Assembly (NCBI GenBank): GCA_026686845.1
Contig: JAIVEN010000024.1
Coordinates: 2,963,501-3,027,500 of the forward strand
Source: Adenanthera pavonina
Lineage: Eukaryota; Streptophyta; Magnoliopsida; Fabales; Fabaceae
Direction: 5' to 3'
DNA: 64,000 nucleotides
In this document: positions 33,583 to 45,114 of the stretch, piece after piece
How positions within the stretch are numbered: the stretch's first letter is position 1
Layout of the letters: each line of letters opens with the position of its first letter
Notes under the pieces: generated by a model
Database searches by the model: none
Seen by the model: the letters and a program-made list of their open reading frames with translations, nothing else
What the model was told of the DNA's origin: nothing
Program-made: the position numbers and the translations under genes

Positions 33583-36500
33583 ATCATGCATACAACCAAA
33601 TTACACATGGTATCATATAGCTACTACACTTGGCACTTCACTACTAAAACAATGTAAGATCTTAAAAGATGTACTACACAAAATGCCAAAGATAACTGCA
33701 ATATCCCCAAAACACTAAGGGAATTAAGCCTCTTTAGCCTTTTCCTTACTAGTGCTAGACTCTTCACCTAAATTTGTTAGCCATTGGGTGAGACGTACTT
33801 CTCAGTGACCAGGGGTAACCAAATAAAATTGTTCAAAGTCTTAAAGCAATAAAAATATGCAAATAACCAATATGCAAACATGATGTCTAATATATGCAGT
33901 GTAATCCTAACAATCTTGGCTAGAACCATGGGCTAGCTAATTATCATCATAAGGTAATCCTAGCAGGTAGCCCCCTTCCAATGACTAGTGAAGGCCAATT
34001 CTGAGGTGACCACCAAGCTCTCATTCCACTAGTTATGGCCCGACCAAAAGCCAAAATACTAATGGTTGGACCATAACTCTCCTTCCGTTAGGCCATCCAA
34101 ATTGGTGGCCATTTAAAGAAGGTGCATCCCTAAATTCATAACCACTTGAGGTGTTAGGCTAAAGGATGACCATTTAGTGACGAGGACATCACAAGCCTCA
34201 CCACTTAGACACAAGACCTTGTGTGTCATTTAATGGATTAACCTACCACATGATATATTCTAACATTGTCACACAACAACATCATGTCTCAACAATATAT
34301 AACTAATGATAATGCCAAGGCAAGCTAACATGTCACCTCATGTTATTTACCATCATGCTAGCATAATATCATCATGCAAGATATCTCATGGGGATACACT
34401 AATCATATATATCAACTAGTACAAAAAGCCTTTTTAAGATAGTAGTTTAGGATGGTTAAAAAAATAATAGTCCTAGAAAGTATGATAGGCGGTATTGTTG
34501 TAAATAAAAGGTTAGTTATGCATTTTGTAAGATGGTAGGTTAGCCACCATCCTAATTCTTTTTTCTTAATTCTTTTTTGTCAGATGATGGTTGAACTCAT
34601 CATGCTCAATTTTTTTCTTATTCCATTTTTACTAAACCCCAAACTCTTTTGCTTCACCTCACTTCAGCCTAGCTTGACCTTTCACTTTCATGCTTAATAC
34701 TCCTTCATCACCGTTGACCAAATCTAGCCTTAACCTCCCATTCTCCTGCCTTTGTTCTTCTCCACAACGTACTCTCCTTTCCACCATCGAACTACAATCT
34801 TCATCATCTTCTATGGCTTCATGCCAAGCTTCATCATGCATCTCTCATCGCCCTTTACTTTTCATAAATCATGTTGTACATCAGCTTCGAAGATCTTATG
34901 TAACAGATATGTGTTTCTCAGCTATTTCTTTGTTCTCAAAAAGCAGTGAAGAGCCCTTCTCTTCCTTACTCTTTTCTTTGGTGTTCGAATTCGGTTAAGG
35001 GAGTTGAACCTAGGGGTGGAAAACGTTGTAGATGGCTCAAGGACTTTGATGTAGTCTTTGAGTTTGGCTAGGGCATTCTACCTGGGGTTCGTAATTTCAA
35101 CTTTGTCTTGTGTAAATCTTGATGGCTCATAACAAGAAAATCGCTTGCAAATTGACAAGGGGAAAGTCTCCCAAGAAGCAATTTGCCTATAAGGCTTTTT
35201 ATTTTCCTTTGTATAGCTGTTCATTTGTCCATACTATATATAGTTATTGGTTTGTGCTTTTGGTATAGTCTGTTGTGTATCTTGATTAGTACTTGTCCTC
35301 CCTTGTGCACCATTAAAATTTGATCTACACTGGAAGTTTCTATTTATGTAGACAATTGTGAAGTGAAATTATCCTTAGTAATTTGTGCTATATTCTATGA
35401 AGTGAAATAGTTATGGTCAAAAGCATGCTATTTTGGGTTTACAGTGAATCAAAACTTACATGTAGTTTTCAAGTTTTTTTTTTCTTCTCATTTGATCATA
35501 TTGGCTAATTGATGTTTCATTGAATTAGTAATGCACATTACCGTATATTGTCCTAATGGCATAAAACTTATCTACTGTCTTCAAGAAAATAGTTATTTAC
35601 TTCATTCTTAATTTGGAAATTTGAAAATTATATAACTTCATGAACAAAAGTTACATAACTATAAATAGGCATAGTTTGTTGAGTGATATAGAGTTTTAAG
35701 TTTAGTAGTTGCACGTCTTCCCCTATATAATCTTGTAAATTGTAAAACACTAGCCAGTTAGATCTTTATCTATATTAAGTATAATTTCTCTATAGCATCT
35801 TGTAGTTTTTCTAACTATTACTTTTGTTTCCGTCAATTTATGCTGATACAATGATGCATTTATTGGATATGCACCAGAGCACTTACCTTTCTGGCCAGAA
35901 CCAAAAAAAAAAAAGAAATGGAGCACTTACCTTTATTCTACTTTATTAAATTTAGTGTAGAAACTCTAAAACTGAATTTTATTTTGGTTAAAAGGACAGA
36001 CTTTGTTTTGGTATGTCTTGAAAAAGCTCTCTACTACAAGTCAGTATATAAATTGGCTGGATAAGACATGGTTATAGGATCTTATCTAAGTAAAAATCTT
36101 ATGAAAAATGATAGTGAGAAAAGAATAGTGCTATTTATTTTTTGTGTTTGTTACCATAGCACATCTTTGCATCCAAGGGATATGTAGATATTGCTAACTT
36201 TCTTATTAATGAAGGAGTAAATATTAATTTATCAGGTTAGCTACTGAACTTGAAACAAATAATTTTAATCTTTATATTGAGTAATCATGACTCTTGATAT
36301 TAAAAAATGTGATTCACTTTTATCAAGCCATGAAACATGAGATTACACAGTACAGTTAATTATTAACAAAGTATTTCCTAGAGCTCTAAGCAATTTATTT
36401 GGGAATCTACTGACTTTAAAAGTATAATATGTTAAAAGGGAACATATGATGGAGAATGCCATTTCTACTGCTCTTTCTCTAGCTGCAATGTAATTTGATT

Positions 36501-36597
36501 CATTACCTTCTCAAATTCGTCCTAATTCTTTATATGTGATTGTTTGTGCATTTAATGTGATTAAGTGGGATGCAGGATGAATTGTTGTGGGTAGCAA
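33583..36597. other. Intergenic DNA, no intact gene
   Basis: No supported gene. On the minus strand near 33725-33775 a short frame would end EESSTSKEKAKEA before a stop, but nothing extends it convincingly. The plus-strand frame at 34690-34998 is Ser-rich with no recognised domain and overlaps an equally long antisense frame. A histone H3 tail relic lies at 35122-35199. From 35200 to 36597 I see only AT-rich DNA. Confidence 0.45.
35122..35199 (+). pseudogene. Relic of the histone H3 N-terminal tail
   Basis: Twenty-six codons from an ATG read MAHNKKIACKLTRGKSPKKQ, then FAYKAF. Aligned without gaps to the H3 tail, Met and H3 positions 1, 4, 7, 9, 11, 13, 14, 16, 18, 19, 21, 23 and 24 are identical, including Lys4, Lys9, Lys14, Lys18 and Lys23. 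Several changes are what CpG decay gives (Arg to His, Arg to Cys, Ser to Leu). The match stops at about Ala25, and no later part of H3 is seen, so this is a fragment: either a first exon or a captured piece. No function is expected. Confidence 0.6.
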
Positions 36598-37542
36598 TGT
36601 TATAACACCTTAACTTAAGACCAAATTACCCATGTATTAGACCTTATACTTATCCATGGATCATGTTTAGAAGCTTCAATCACATGATAGATTTAAATAG
36701 AACATTTTTCTTTCCTCGGGTTATTATTCATATGGTAAGCCCTTTTTCCTGGGTGAATTTTGAAAATTCATAACTAATTCTAAAAAAATTGTATCAAGGT
36801 GATTTAAGTCTCTAAAAATACTCATTTACATGGAAAAAATATGAAACAACATTTTAGTCATGCCAATTAGTACAGTTTATTGTACAAAATTTACTGTTCA
36901 AATGGTTACTTTTCACTTTTCTAGGATTTTGGCCATAAATTTAAAAATTCATACCTTATGCTATATTGAGCCAAATCATACATTCTTCATGATATTGGAA
37001 AGCTCTATATATCTACTTTATAGCATATTTTTTTTATACATTTATTTAACTTGTGCAAGGGATGATTCTAACTTAAATCACAAAGGGTCAAAACCTCACT
37101 CTTACTGGAATAGTTTTAGGAAAAGAAGTATAACTCTCATTGTATAGCTCCAATTGCTCTTAAACCATTGGAATATTAAACTTAAAACATAGATATTTTC
37201 ATAAATATAAACCATTGAATTTTTGGAGCTCTGTACGATTTTATGCTACTTTTCAAATAAGCAATATTTATGAATAAAATATGTTATTTCCCAACTATGT
37301 CTAGGTCTTAACCTTGAATTCAAAAGTTCATGAAAATTCACATGATATCCAAATCAAGTGCTCTTTAACTTAATGGAAAGCCTATTTGTCTAGTTTTTGA
37401 AAACATATAATACTTATATGTTACATCACCTTGTAAATGAACACTAACCATATAACTCTCAGGGGCACATATTAGCCATATTGTGCCATGATTTACAAAA
37501 GCGCATATATACACAATATAGATCACTCAAACTTGTTCATCT
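36598..37542 (-). repeat. Gypsy LTR fragment, cut by element B
   Basis: Starts TGTTATAACACCTTAAC, like the TGTAACACC end of the other minus-oriented gypsy LTRs. It shares stretches such as GGATTTTGGCCATAA with the solo LTR at 45115-47986. The sequence stops where element B begins; I did not find its remainder in the window. Confidence 0.65.
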
Positions 37543-39055
37543 TGTTGAATTAGAAGTTTTGATGATTTCAAACAACTAGAGGTTGGAAAGGAGAATATCA
37601 AAGGAGTATGAAAAAATAAAATAAAGAAATCTAGTGAAGAACAAGTGAAGATATAGTTTTTAGGATTTTTCACCAGGTACACTGAGTAAAAAGTTTTGAT
37701 TCCTACTTATTTATATTACCACAATAATCAAACAAGTTATTTCATAGTTATCCTATGATAGTATGTGTTAAAATTGAAAAATACTAACTAACAGACAAAT
37801 TTTGTATTTGACTTGTGTATTTTTGAACTTCACTTAGTAAAATTTGAAGTTATAGAGGTTTTATCTGTGATATATGAGTTTCAGTTTTGAAATTTGAATT
37901 TTGAGTTAAGCATTGTTAGTGAAAATGAGCAAAATTCATATGAAACTTAGTCAGAATTTGAATGTTAGAGAAGTTCAAAGTGAGTTAATTATCACTACCT
38001 TTGATAAATGAACTTTGGCCCTTAAAATACAAATTTTGAATTTAGAACTTCTGAGTCTTATTAGAGCTTATATATGACAAACGTACTTTGTAGTTCAACA
38101 TTTGAATTTCACAGAGGAGAATTATTGTGTCATGTTGAGCATGACTCTAATAGATGAATTTTAGCTTCTGAAATTTAAATTTCGAGTGTACTATGAAAAT
38201 ATAAGATAAACTGTTCAACCTCAAAAGTTGCACTTTTAATATGAAAATTTGTATGATCTAACATGGGATATCTTTGACAAACACGAAATTGGAATGTCAC
38301 ATATGAATAGACAATTATTAAAGTTCAATGTTGAAGTCCTTAACCTTCTGTCTTTGTGAAGTTCATATGTTAAACCCAAAAATTCAAATTTTGGTATATC
38401 AGAAATATTAAATGTGGTTGGTGAATAGCTATTTCTGTAGAGTAATCGTTGGTTAAAGTCTCTAACAGCTAGATCTTGTATCTAACAACTACTTAAGTTA
38501 CAAATCTATAAATAGAACTTCATTTAAAGTTGTGGATAATGAATTTAAAATCTATCTTTATCAAAACTTTGCTGAAATTATTTGACACAACTTTTTTACC
38601 CACTCACTTCATTTATTGTGCCATAACTTTCATATTTACTCTATTCTAGAGAGTATTCATTATGTGTAAAGTCTATTATTTTTTTGGAAGAAAGATTCTT
38701 TGTGAGGGGAATCACAAATGTTGTTAGAAAACACTTGTAAGAGTATTGAGTGAGAAATTTCAGTGTTCTTAGAACAGAGAAAGTGTATTTCATTGAGGCA
38801 TTACAAAAAGCCTGTTCAATTCTTGCTGATAGTGAAAATCTCAAGTGGTGGCTTAAGAACTGTGTAGGTCAAGTGGATTGGACTGAACCAGGATAAATCT
38901 CTGAGTCCTATCTTCTCTTATCTTACATTTATATTTATTTTCATTGTACTTTATTTTTTTGCAAGCTTTTGCATTCACTATAAACTTGTGCTTTGGTAGA
39001 AAAATCTTAAACTTTCCAATTCACCCTTCCTCTTGCAAAGCCAGCAATCTTAATA
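37543..39055 (+). repeat. 5' LTR of element B, 1513 bp
   Basis: TGTTGAATTAGAAG to CAATCTTAATA (end degenerate, usually TAACA). TATA box at 38507-38514. Palindromic words between about 37790 and 38400 are mostly decayed from TTCGAA to TTTGAA, as expected from CpG loss. Confidence 0.8.
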
Positions 39056-39057
39056 AG

Positions 39058-39069
39058 TGGTATTAGAGC
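39058..39069 (+). other. Primer-binding site (element B)
   Basis: TGGTATTAGAGC, one mismatch to the tRNA-Met type site, two bases after the LTR. Confidence 0.75.
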
Positions 39070-39110
39070 TTGGACTTCCAGCTGAAGGATTTCACTATCC
39101 AAGAGAACTA

Positions 39111-39266
39111 ATGGCTAGCTTTTGGAGAAAGCATACTACAGGGAAACAATACTAATAGTCCTATAAGTTTCAGTGGAGAACATTATGGATACTGAAAGAT
39201 AAGAATGCAAATATATCTTCAATCCATAGACTTGGAAATTTGGTCAGTTATCAAGGGAGGTGACCA
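39111..39266 (+). pseudogene. Gag 5' remnant (element B)
   Basis: Starts at an ATG equivalent to the other gag starts but is frameshifted at once. Later codons give FSGEHYGY, RMQIYLQSID and LEIWSVI, matching gag of elements 1 and D. It ends at a junction near 39266 where RT sequence begins. Confidence 0.7.
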
Positions 39267-40440
39267 ACTTGGTTATATCATGGAAGAAGTTTATGTAGAC
39301 TAACCTCTAGGCTTTGAGGACTTAACTAAACCCAATCATGTTTATAAACTAAAGAAAGCTCTTTATGGTTTAAAACAAGCACCTAGAGCATAGTATGAAA
39401 GATTAAGTAACTTCGTAATTTAAAAAGTCAATAGAGATAAAATTGATACAACTCTTTTTACTAAAAAGAAAAACAAATGTTTACTTATTGTTCAAATTTA
39501 CATTGATGATTTTATATTTGGTGCTATTAATGAATCTTTGTACAAGGATTTCTCTAAGCTAATGCGAAGTGAATTTGAAATGTCAATGGTAGGAGAACAC
39601 AACTTTTTCCTTGGATTGCAAATCAAGCAATGTAATGATGGCATTTTCCTGAATCAATCAAAATACCTAAAAGAGTTGCTGAAGAAATTTGGGATGGAGA
39701 ATGGTAAATCAATGGGAACTCCAATGGCCTTTGCTACAAAGCTTGATATAGATCAAGGAGGAAAATCATTAGACGTAACTCAATATAGAAGAATGATTGG
39801 TTCCCTACTGTACCTAATGGCTACTAGGCCTGATATCATGTTTAGTGTTTGCATATGTGCAAGGTTCTAATCATGTCTCAAAGAGTCCCATGCAACAGCT
39901 GTAAAGATAATATTTAGATATCTAAATACATGAAATATCACAGATGGGACTCTGGTATCTAAAAGGCAATGGAGAAGAGCTTGTTGATTATATTGATGCT
40001 GACTTTGCTAGATTAGGGACCAAAAGAAAAAGCACAAGTGGTACATGCCAATTTCTTGGGGAATCCCCACTCTCATGGTTTTGTAAAAAACATAATAATA
40101 TGCCTCTCTCCATAACAAAGCCACTGGAAGCTATTGTGCTCAAATCCTTTGGATAAAGCAGCAATTGGAAGATCTTGAAATTGAGATGAAAGAAATACCT
40201 GTCAAAGGTGATAATCTTAGTGCCATCAACATCACAAAGAATCAAAAAATGCATTCAAGGACAAAACACATTGAAGTTAAAGACCATTTCATAAGGGATT
40301 ATCTTCTGAAAAGAGACATTATACTGGAATTTGTCCCTACAGAAAATCAACTTGTAGACATCTTGACCAAACCACTTCTAGAGGATAGATATAGTAAAAT
40401 CAGAAGAGAATTGGGAATGGTTAATCCTAATGAGTTGTAA
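39267..40440 (+). pseudogene. Reverse transcriptase / RNase H remnant (element B)
   Basis: Picks up at YIMEEVYVD of the RT. It contains KALYGLKQAPRA, YIDDFIFGA (the YxDD box as YIDD), TRPDIMFSVC and, in RNase H, DADFA and TKHIEV. It closes at PNEL plus stop, as in the intact pol. Several stops and at least two frameshifts are present. Longest clean frames: 39538-39870 and 40165-40440. Confidence 0.85.
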
Positions 40441-41377
40441 GCAAATTTCTAGCTTAATCTCTTTATTTTCTAAATAAAAATGTTAAGTCATTTATTAACT
40501 AAAGCATCGGAGTATGTATAAAGTGTTTTGCAGGTATTCCTTATAAGCCTATATGATAAGAATTCAGAATAATGGAATATCCTGCATTTGGGCAATCAAC
40601 ATTTTTCAATAATCGTATTTTGATTGTAAATAGATGAACTTACATGCCTTATTGAGTGATTCTGTTTGTTCAAAATTTGAATTTTGGCCGTGTAACAATC
40701 AAATTTCAATGTCACATGTGATATACGTTTGTTTCAGCTGGCTTGAAATTCATCTGTTGACTTCTTGAAATTCGAATATATTGATATATGTATGTGTTAT
40801 GCTTGTACGTATGCAACATTCAAACTTTGATGGTTCAGTATTTGTATTTCAGATACTTCTTCACAAAGTTATGAAATTCAAAGTTTGAATCCCAATATTC
40901 GTTAGTTGGACATCATATATTTCCATGCTTTTTGTTTAAAAGATCAAACATTCAAACTTTGAGAACCAAAATTTGTCTATTGAAGATTGTATCTATGTTT
41001 GAGCCTCTGACAGTCATATTTCAAGGCTAAAATACAAATGTTAAGGCATTGTAAAAAAAATGAGTCTCTGACATACGAACTTCAAGGTTGAAAATTTATT
41101 TATCAAGACAGTTTCTCTATGTTATATAGGCAATGTAACTAATCAAAATTTGAATTTTGACCACCAAAATTCATTTGTCAAATAGTTGTATAAGAAAACT
41201 CAAAGGGCATTACCTTGAATAGTTGCAACCTTATTTGAACTTCATCCTCTACATTTCTCATTTTCTCTTAATCATCCTTAAATTCCTTTAGTCTAACTTT
41301 ATTTCCCACCAATTAAACTCTAAACTAAACCTCATATACACCTGTGGAGCATTTTTTTAAACACATTCTGAGTGAAA
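40441..41377 (+). repeat. Spacer between pol and ORF3 (element B)
   Basis: Decayed forms of the palindromic words (AAATTCGAATAT, AAAATTTGAATTTTG, AATTCATCTGTTG) recur from about 40660 to 41180. A weak TATA-like CATATACACC lies near 41333-41342, about 40 bp before the ORF3 ATG. No coding. Confidence 0.65.
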
Positions 41378-42590
41378 ATGATCAAAGTGAAGAATGCAAA
41401 TGTTAGGAGAGGCATAAACATTCAACCAAATTTCAGTTTGTTTCAAAAGAAGGTGATCCCTAGAAAAGAAAAGCCGAATCTAGCAAAGGAACACCATCAA
41501 AGAAGCAAAAAAATATTTGAGCCAAATCAAAGAAACCTACGGCTGTTGCTTCTGCATCTAGCATAGAGTCTGAGGAACTCTAGATGGCCAAAGAGCCCCT
41601 TTGTAGCTCTAAACAAATTTTGAAGGAATTCACCACAAGTTTGCTGCAAAGAAGGTAATCACTCCTTATTGCACTAACTTAGAGCAATTTCTGGTTTCAA
41701 ACAATTTTGATGCTAGATTTTGGATAGTAAAGTATAAAAACTTGTTAGAGATTAAGGAGAGATATGATAATGAAGTAATCAAAACTTGGTATGCCTCATT
41801 ACAGTATAATGACAAGAAGAAGAAATATCATGTAACTCTTAGGTCTAGGAATCTATGGCTATCAAATGAAAATCTTAATGATGTTTTAGAGATTCTTGGA
41901 CAAGATGAATTTAAAATCTATATTTCTGCCACCAAGTACATGGATGAGGATGATGATGCAGATTAGGAAGGTGGAGAATATCTAAATTACAAGGAGAGTA
42001 CAATTCTGGATATACTCTTTTGAAGATAGGTAAATGTGCCTCAAATGAAAATTGTGAAGGCTATTGACCTTAGTGTTCAAGTAATAGTCCTAGACTATAT
42101 AGTGTCAAGGATCATTTTCAACAAGGGAAGGAGCTTTAATTTGATTACTAGAGTTAAAGCTCATGTAATGATAGCTTTAATCCGAAGAACAGAACTCAAC
42201 CTGGGTAACTTCATTTTTTAGAGAATGATTAAGGCTAAAGACCAGAGAAATGATTCAACTCTTCCCTATGCCTCCATCATTACCAAGCTCCTCAAATATG
42301 CCAAGATACAGTACTTGGAGAAAGGCAAAGGGAAGCCTACGGAGGAATTTAAAGAGGAAGAATTAATGAGAATAGGGATAGAAAGAAGAGAGGCCAAATG
42401 GATTGGAAAGGGGGTTGGTAAATCTGAGGATCTATTCTATGATGGGGGAGAGCAACAACATCAAGAAACTACCTCTGAGGCTAGTCCAACATCCAACCTA
42501 ATCCACAGTCAACCCAACCTCAACCTACTTAGCAACCTAAACCTTCCATTCCATCCATTTTGGCCACCCCTAATACCATACTTCAACCTT
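41378..42590 (+). pseudogene. ORF3 remnant (element B)
   Basis: Begins MIKVKNANVRRG. After a frameshift between about 41540 and 41700, the conserved core is readable: ERYDNEVIKTWYASLQYND, LRSRNLWLSNENLNDVLEI, IVSRIIFNKGRSFNLITR and KAKDQRNDSTLPYASI. Stops occur near 41964 and 42219. The Pro/Ser part breaks off at the gypsy junction, so the coiled-coil and basic tail are missing. Confidence 0.75.
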
Positions 42591-42928
42591 CTAGTTTGTA
42601 AGTTATAGGTCTAGCCTTAGAAAGGATCTTAAATGATTTGACATACTTTAGACTAAGCTTTTTGGTCTTTATTGATCGATAGACTCCAGTTGTGGAAGAT
42701 ACCTTGAAGAAAACATGATTTCCTGCCTCAACTTCTTTCTTATCATTTCGATCTGCCTCGAAGTCTAATATACCAATTTAGGACCTAAAAGCTTCCTTTC
42801 ACTTAATTCCGTCCAACACAAGGGGACCTCCACTTCCTTCTATAAAGGGCCTCATATGGAGCCATTTGTATGCTGGAATGGTAACTATTATTATATGTGA
42901 ATTCTACTAAAGGCAAGTATGTATCCTA
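42591..42928 (-). pseudogene. Gypsy integrase C-terminal fragment
   Basis: The minus strand from 42928 reads DTYLPLVEFTYNNSYHSSIQ, MAPYEALYRRK, then, with stops, KLSLKYVKSFKIL and RPITYKLEG. This is the well-known end of the integrase core and the following domain in Del/Tekay-type gypsy pol. It is cut on the right by element C at 42929; the rest should reappear beyond C's 3' LTR outside the window. The left junction with element B is abrupt. Confidence 0.75.
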
Positions 42929-44355
42929 TGTTGAATCGAGTGTTTTGATAATTCTAAACAACTAAAGCTTGGAAGGAAAATATCAAATGAGTGTGAGAGC
43001 ATTTAAGTGAAGAAATCCAAGACAATGTTTTTTTCATGTTATCTTATGTTAACATATGTTGAATTTGAAAAACACTGACTAACAAATGAAGTTTGAGTTG
43101 TTAAACTTTATATATTCGTTGAAAATTCAAACTTTGTTGACTAAAATTTGAAGTTATAGAGGTGTCACCTTTGACAGACGAATTTCAAGTGTTGAAATTC
43201 GAATTTCGAGTCAAACATAATTAGTGGAATGTGCAAAATTTGTCTGAAGTCATATCAAAGTTCGTCTGATATTAAAATATAAACTAAGTTCAAGATAGTC
43301 CCTTTGACAGACGAATTTTAGTTTTCAAAATTTGAATTTTGGAATGAAGACTTGTAAGTCTAAGTAGAGGTGTCTCTGATAGATGAATTTTGAAAGTGCA
43401 AAATTCGAATTTCTCAAAGTAGAACGTTTGGGTCATGTTGAACTTGTCAATGATAAACAAATTTTGGCCTCCGAAAATTCAAATTTTGAGTGCACTGTAG
43501 AAACATGAGACAACTATTCATACTCAACATATGCACTTTGACTATAAAAATTCGTATGTTTTAACATGGGGTATATTTGACAAAATCAAAATTCATATTT
43601 CATTCTTGAATAGACGAATTTTGGAAGTTCATCATTAAAGCCTTTAGCCTATAGTCTCTGTGAAATTCATTTATTTGCATCTAAAATTTGAATTTTAGTG
43701 TTAGATGCATTAAATGCGGTTGGTGAATGGTAAGTTTTCCAGGGCAACGATTGGGTAACATCTCTAACGACTAGATCTTGTGTATAATGTCCAGTTAAGT
43801 CACGAATCTATAAATAAAACTTCGTTTGAAGTTATGGGCAATGAATTTATGCTGTAAATACTGAAAGTCTGGTGAAATCTTTAGTCAAAGCCTTTTATTT
43901 TCTCATACTTCATTTATTGTGCTTTAACTGTCTCATTTACTCTGTATTAGAGAGTTCTTCATTATGTATAAAATCTTTTCTTCATTTGGAAGAATGATTT
44001 ACTTGTGAGGGGTTTTCAAAAGTGATTTGAGAAATACTTTGTAAAAGTACAGAGTGTATATTTGAGAGCTCTTAGAACAGAGCATAAGCTTATACTATGG
44101 CATTGCAAAGGGCCCACTAAATTCGTGCAAGATAGTAGAAAATCTCAAGTGGTGGCTTGAGGATTGGACTAGGTCAAGTGGAATAGATCGAACCATACTA
44201 AATCTCTATGTCCTATCCTCTTTTACCTTGCAATTGCTTTATATATTTTATACTATATTTTCTGCAAAATTATACTATCACTGTTCTATCATCATTTTGC
44301 AGAAAAATTTTGAAATTCCTAATTCACCCCTCTTGGGAAGCCATTAAACCTAACA
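42929..44355 (+). repeat. 5' LTR of element C, 1427 bp
   Basis: TGTTGAATCGAGTG to AAACCTAACA. TATA box 43809-43816. Words such as GACAGACGAATTT and GAAATTCGAATTTCG lie at about 43170-43690, upstream of the TATA box. Confidence 0.85.
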
Positions 44356-44357
44356 AG

Positions 44358-44369
44358 TGATATCAGAGC
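44358..44369 (+). other. Primer-binding site (element C)
   Basis: TGATATCAGAGC, one mismatch to the tRNA-Met type site. Confidence 0.75.
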
Positions 44370-44410
44370 TCAGACTCCCAACTTAAGGATCTAACAATCT
44401 GAGAGAATAT

Positions 44411-45114
44411 ATGGTTGGCTTTGGAGAAAACATTCTACTTGAAGGAAATAATGCCAACAGACCTCCAGGTTTCAGTGGAAAATATTATGGATACTAGAAG
44501 ATGAGGATGAAGATTTATCTCTAATCCATTGACTTAGATATCTGGTCTACCTTCTAAAAAGGAGACTTTGTCCCAATGAAGCTGCATGATGATGACAAGT
44601 AAAAAGAAAAGCCAGAGGAGGAATGAAATGATGAAGATAGGAGAAAAGTGATGCTCAGCTACAAAGAAAAATACTGCATGGTTAGCGCTCTTAACCAGGA
44701 TGAATTCTATAGAGTGTCTCAATGTGCTATAGCCAAAGGAATATTGGATACTCTAGAAATTACCTATGAAGGAACAACTAGAGTAAGAGAAAATAAACTG
44801 AACTTTTGCATTGGCGAATATGAGAGGTTCAGAATGAAGGAAGGTGAAAGCATCAACAATCTACAGAAGAGATTCACCCTCATTGTGAACCAGCTAAAGA
44901 GCCTTGGCAAGGAGTATACACAGCTAGAAAAGATCATAAAAATCCTCAAGGCCTTACCTATTGAATGACAACCAAAAGTGACTACCATAGAGGAAGCCAA
45001 AAAAGAATCAATAGCCTCTGTCACAACACTCTTTGGTAGCCTTGAGGAATATGAGGGCAAACTGAAAGTACTCAAAGAAGCAGGACAAGAAAAGAAGAAG
45101 AAAAACCTAGATCT
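44411..45114 (+). pseudogene. Gag, first part (element C)
   Basis: Starts at ATG (MVGFGEN). Readable parts include NRPPGFSG, ALNQDEFYRVSQC, RFTLIVNQLKSLGKEY and TLFGSLEEYEGK, the conserved gag body. Stops and shifts occur in the first 250 bases and at 44966. The gene is split at 45114 by a solo LTR and resumes at 47992. Confidence 0.82.
45110..45114. repeat. Target site duplication GATCT (left)
   Basis: GATCT before the solo LTR; AATCT (47987-47991) after it, one mismatch. Confidence 0.7.

Larger units (their letters stand above)
37543..42590 (+). mobile_element. Sirevirus-like element B, deleted and truncated
   Basis: 5' LTR, primer site and gag start are followed directly by the middle of reverse transcriptase, so about 3 kb of gag, protease and integrase is missing. 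RT/RNase H, the spacer and the 5' two-thirds of ORF3 follow. The right end runs into a minus-strand gypsy fragment at about 42590, with no polypurine tract and no 3' LTR. No target duplication can be scored. Confidence 0.8.

Noticed and set aside
33725..33775. Minus-strand C-terminus EESSTSKEKAKEA as a gene end
   Set aside because: The frame could not be extended upstream into anything recognisable.
34425..34520. CAACTAGTACAAAAAG as a second CACTA terminus
   Set aside because: The first bases do not read CACTA and no subterminal repeats or opposite end were found.
34690..34998. 102-codon frame as a host gene
   Set aside because: Ser/Leu-rich with no domain, no clear promoter or related copy, and overlapped by an equally open antisense frame.
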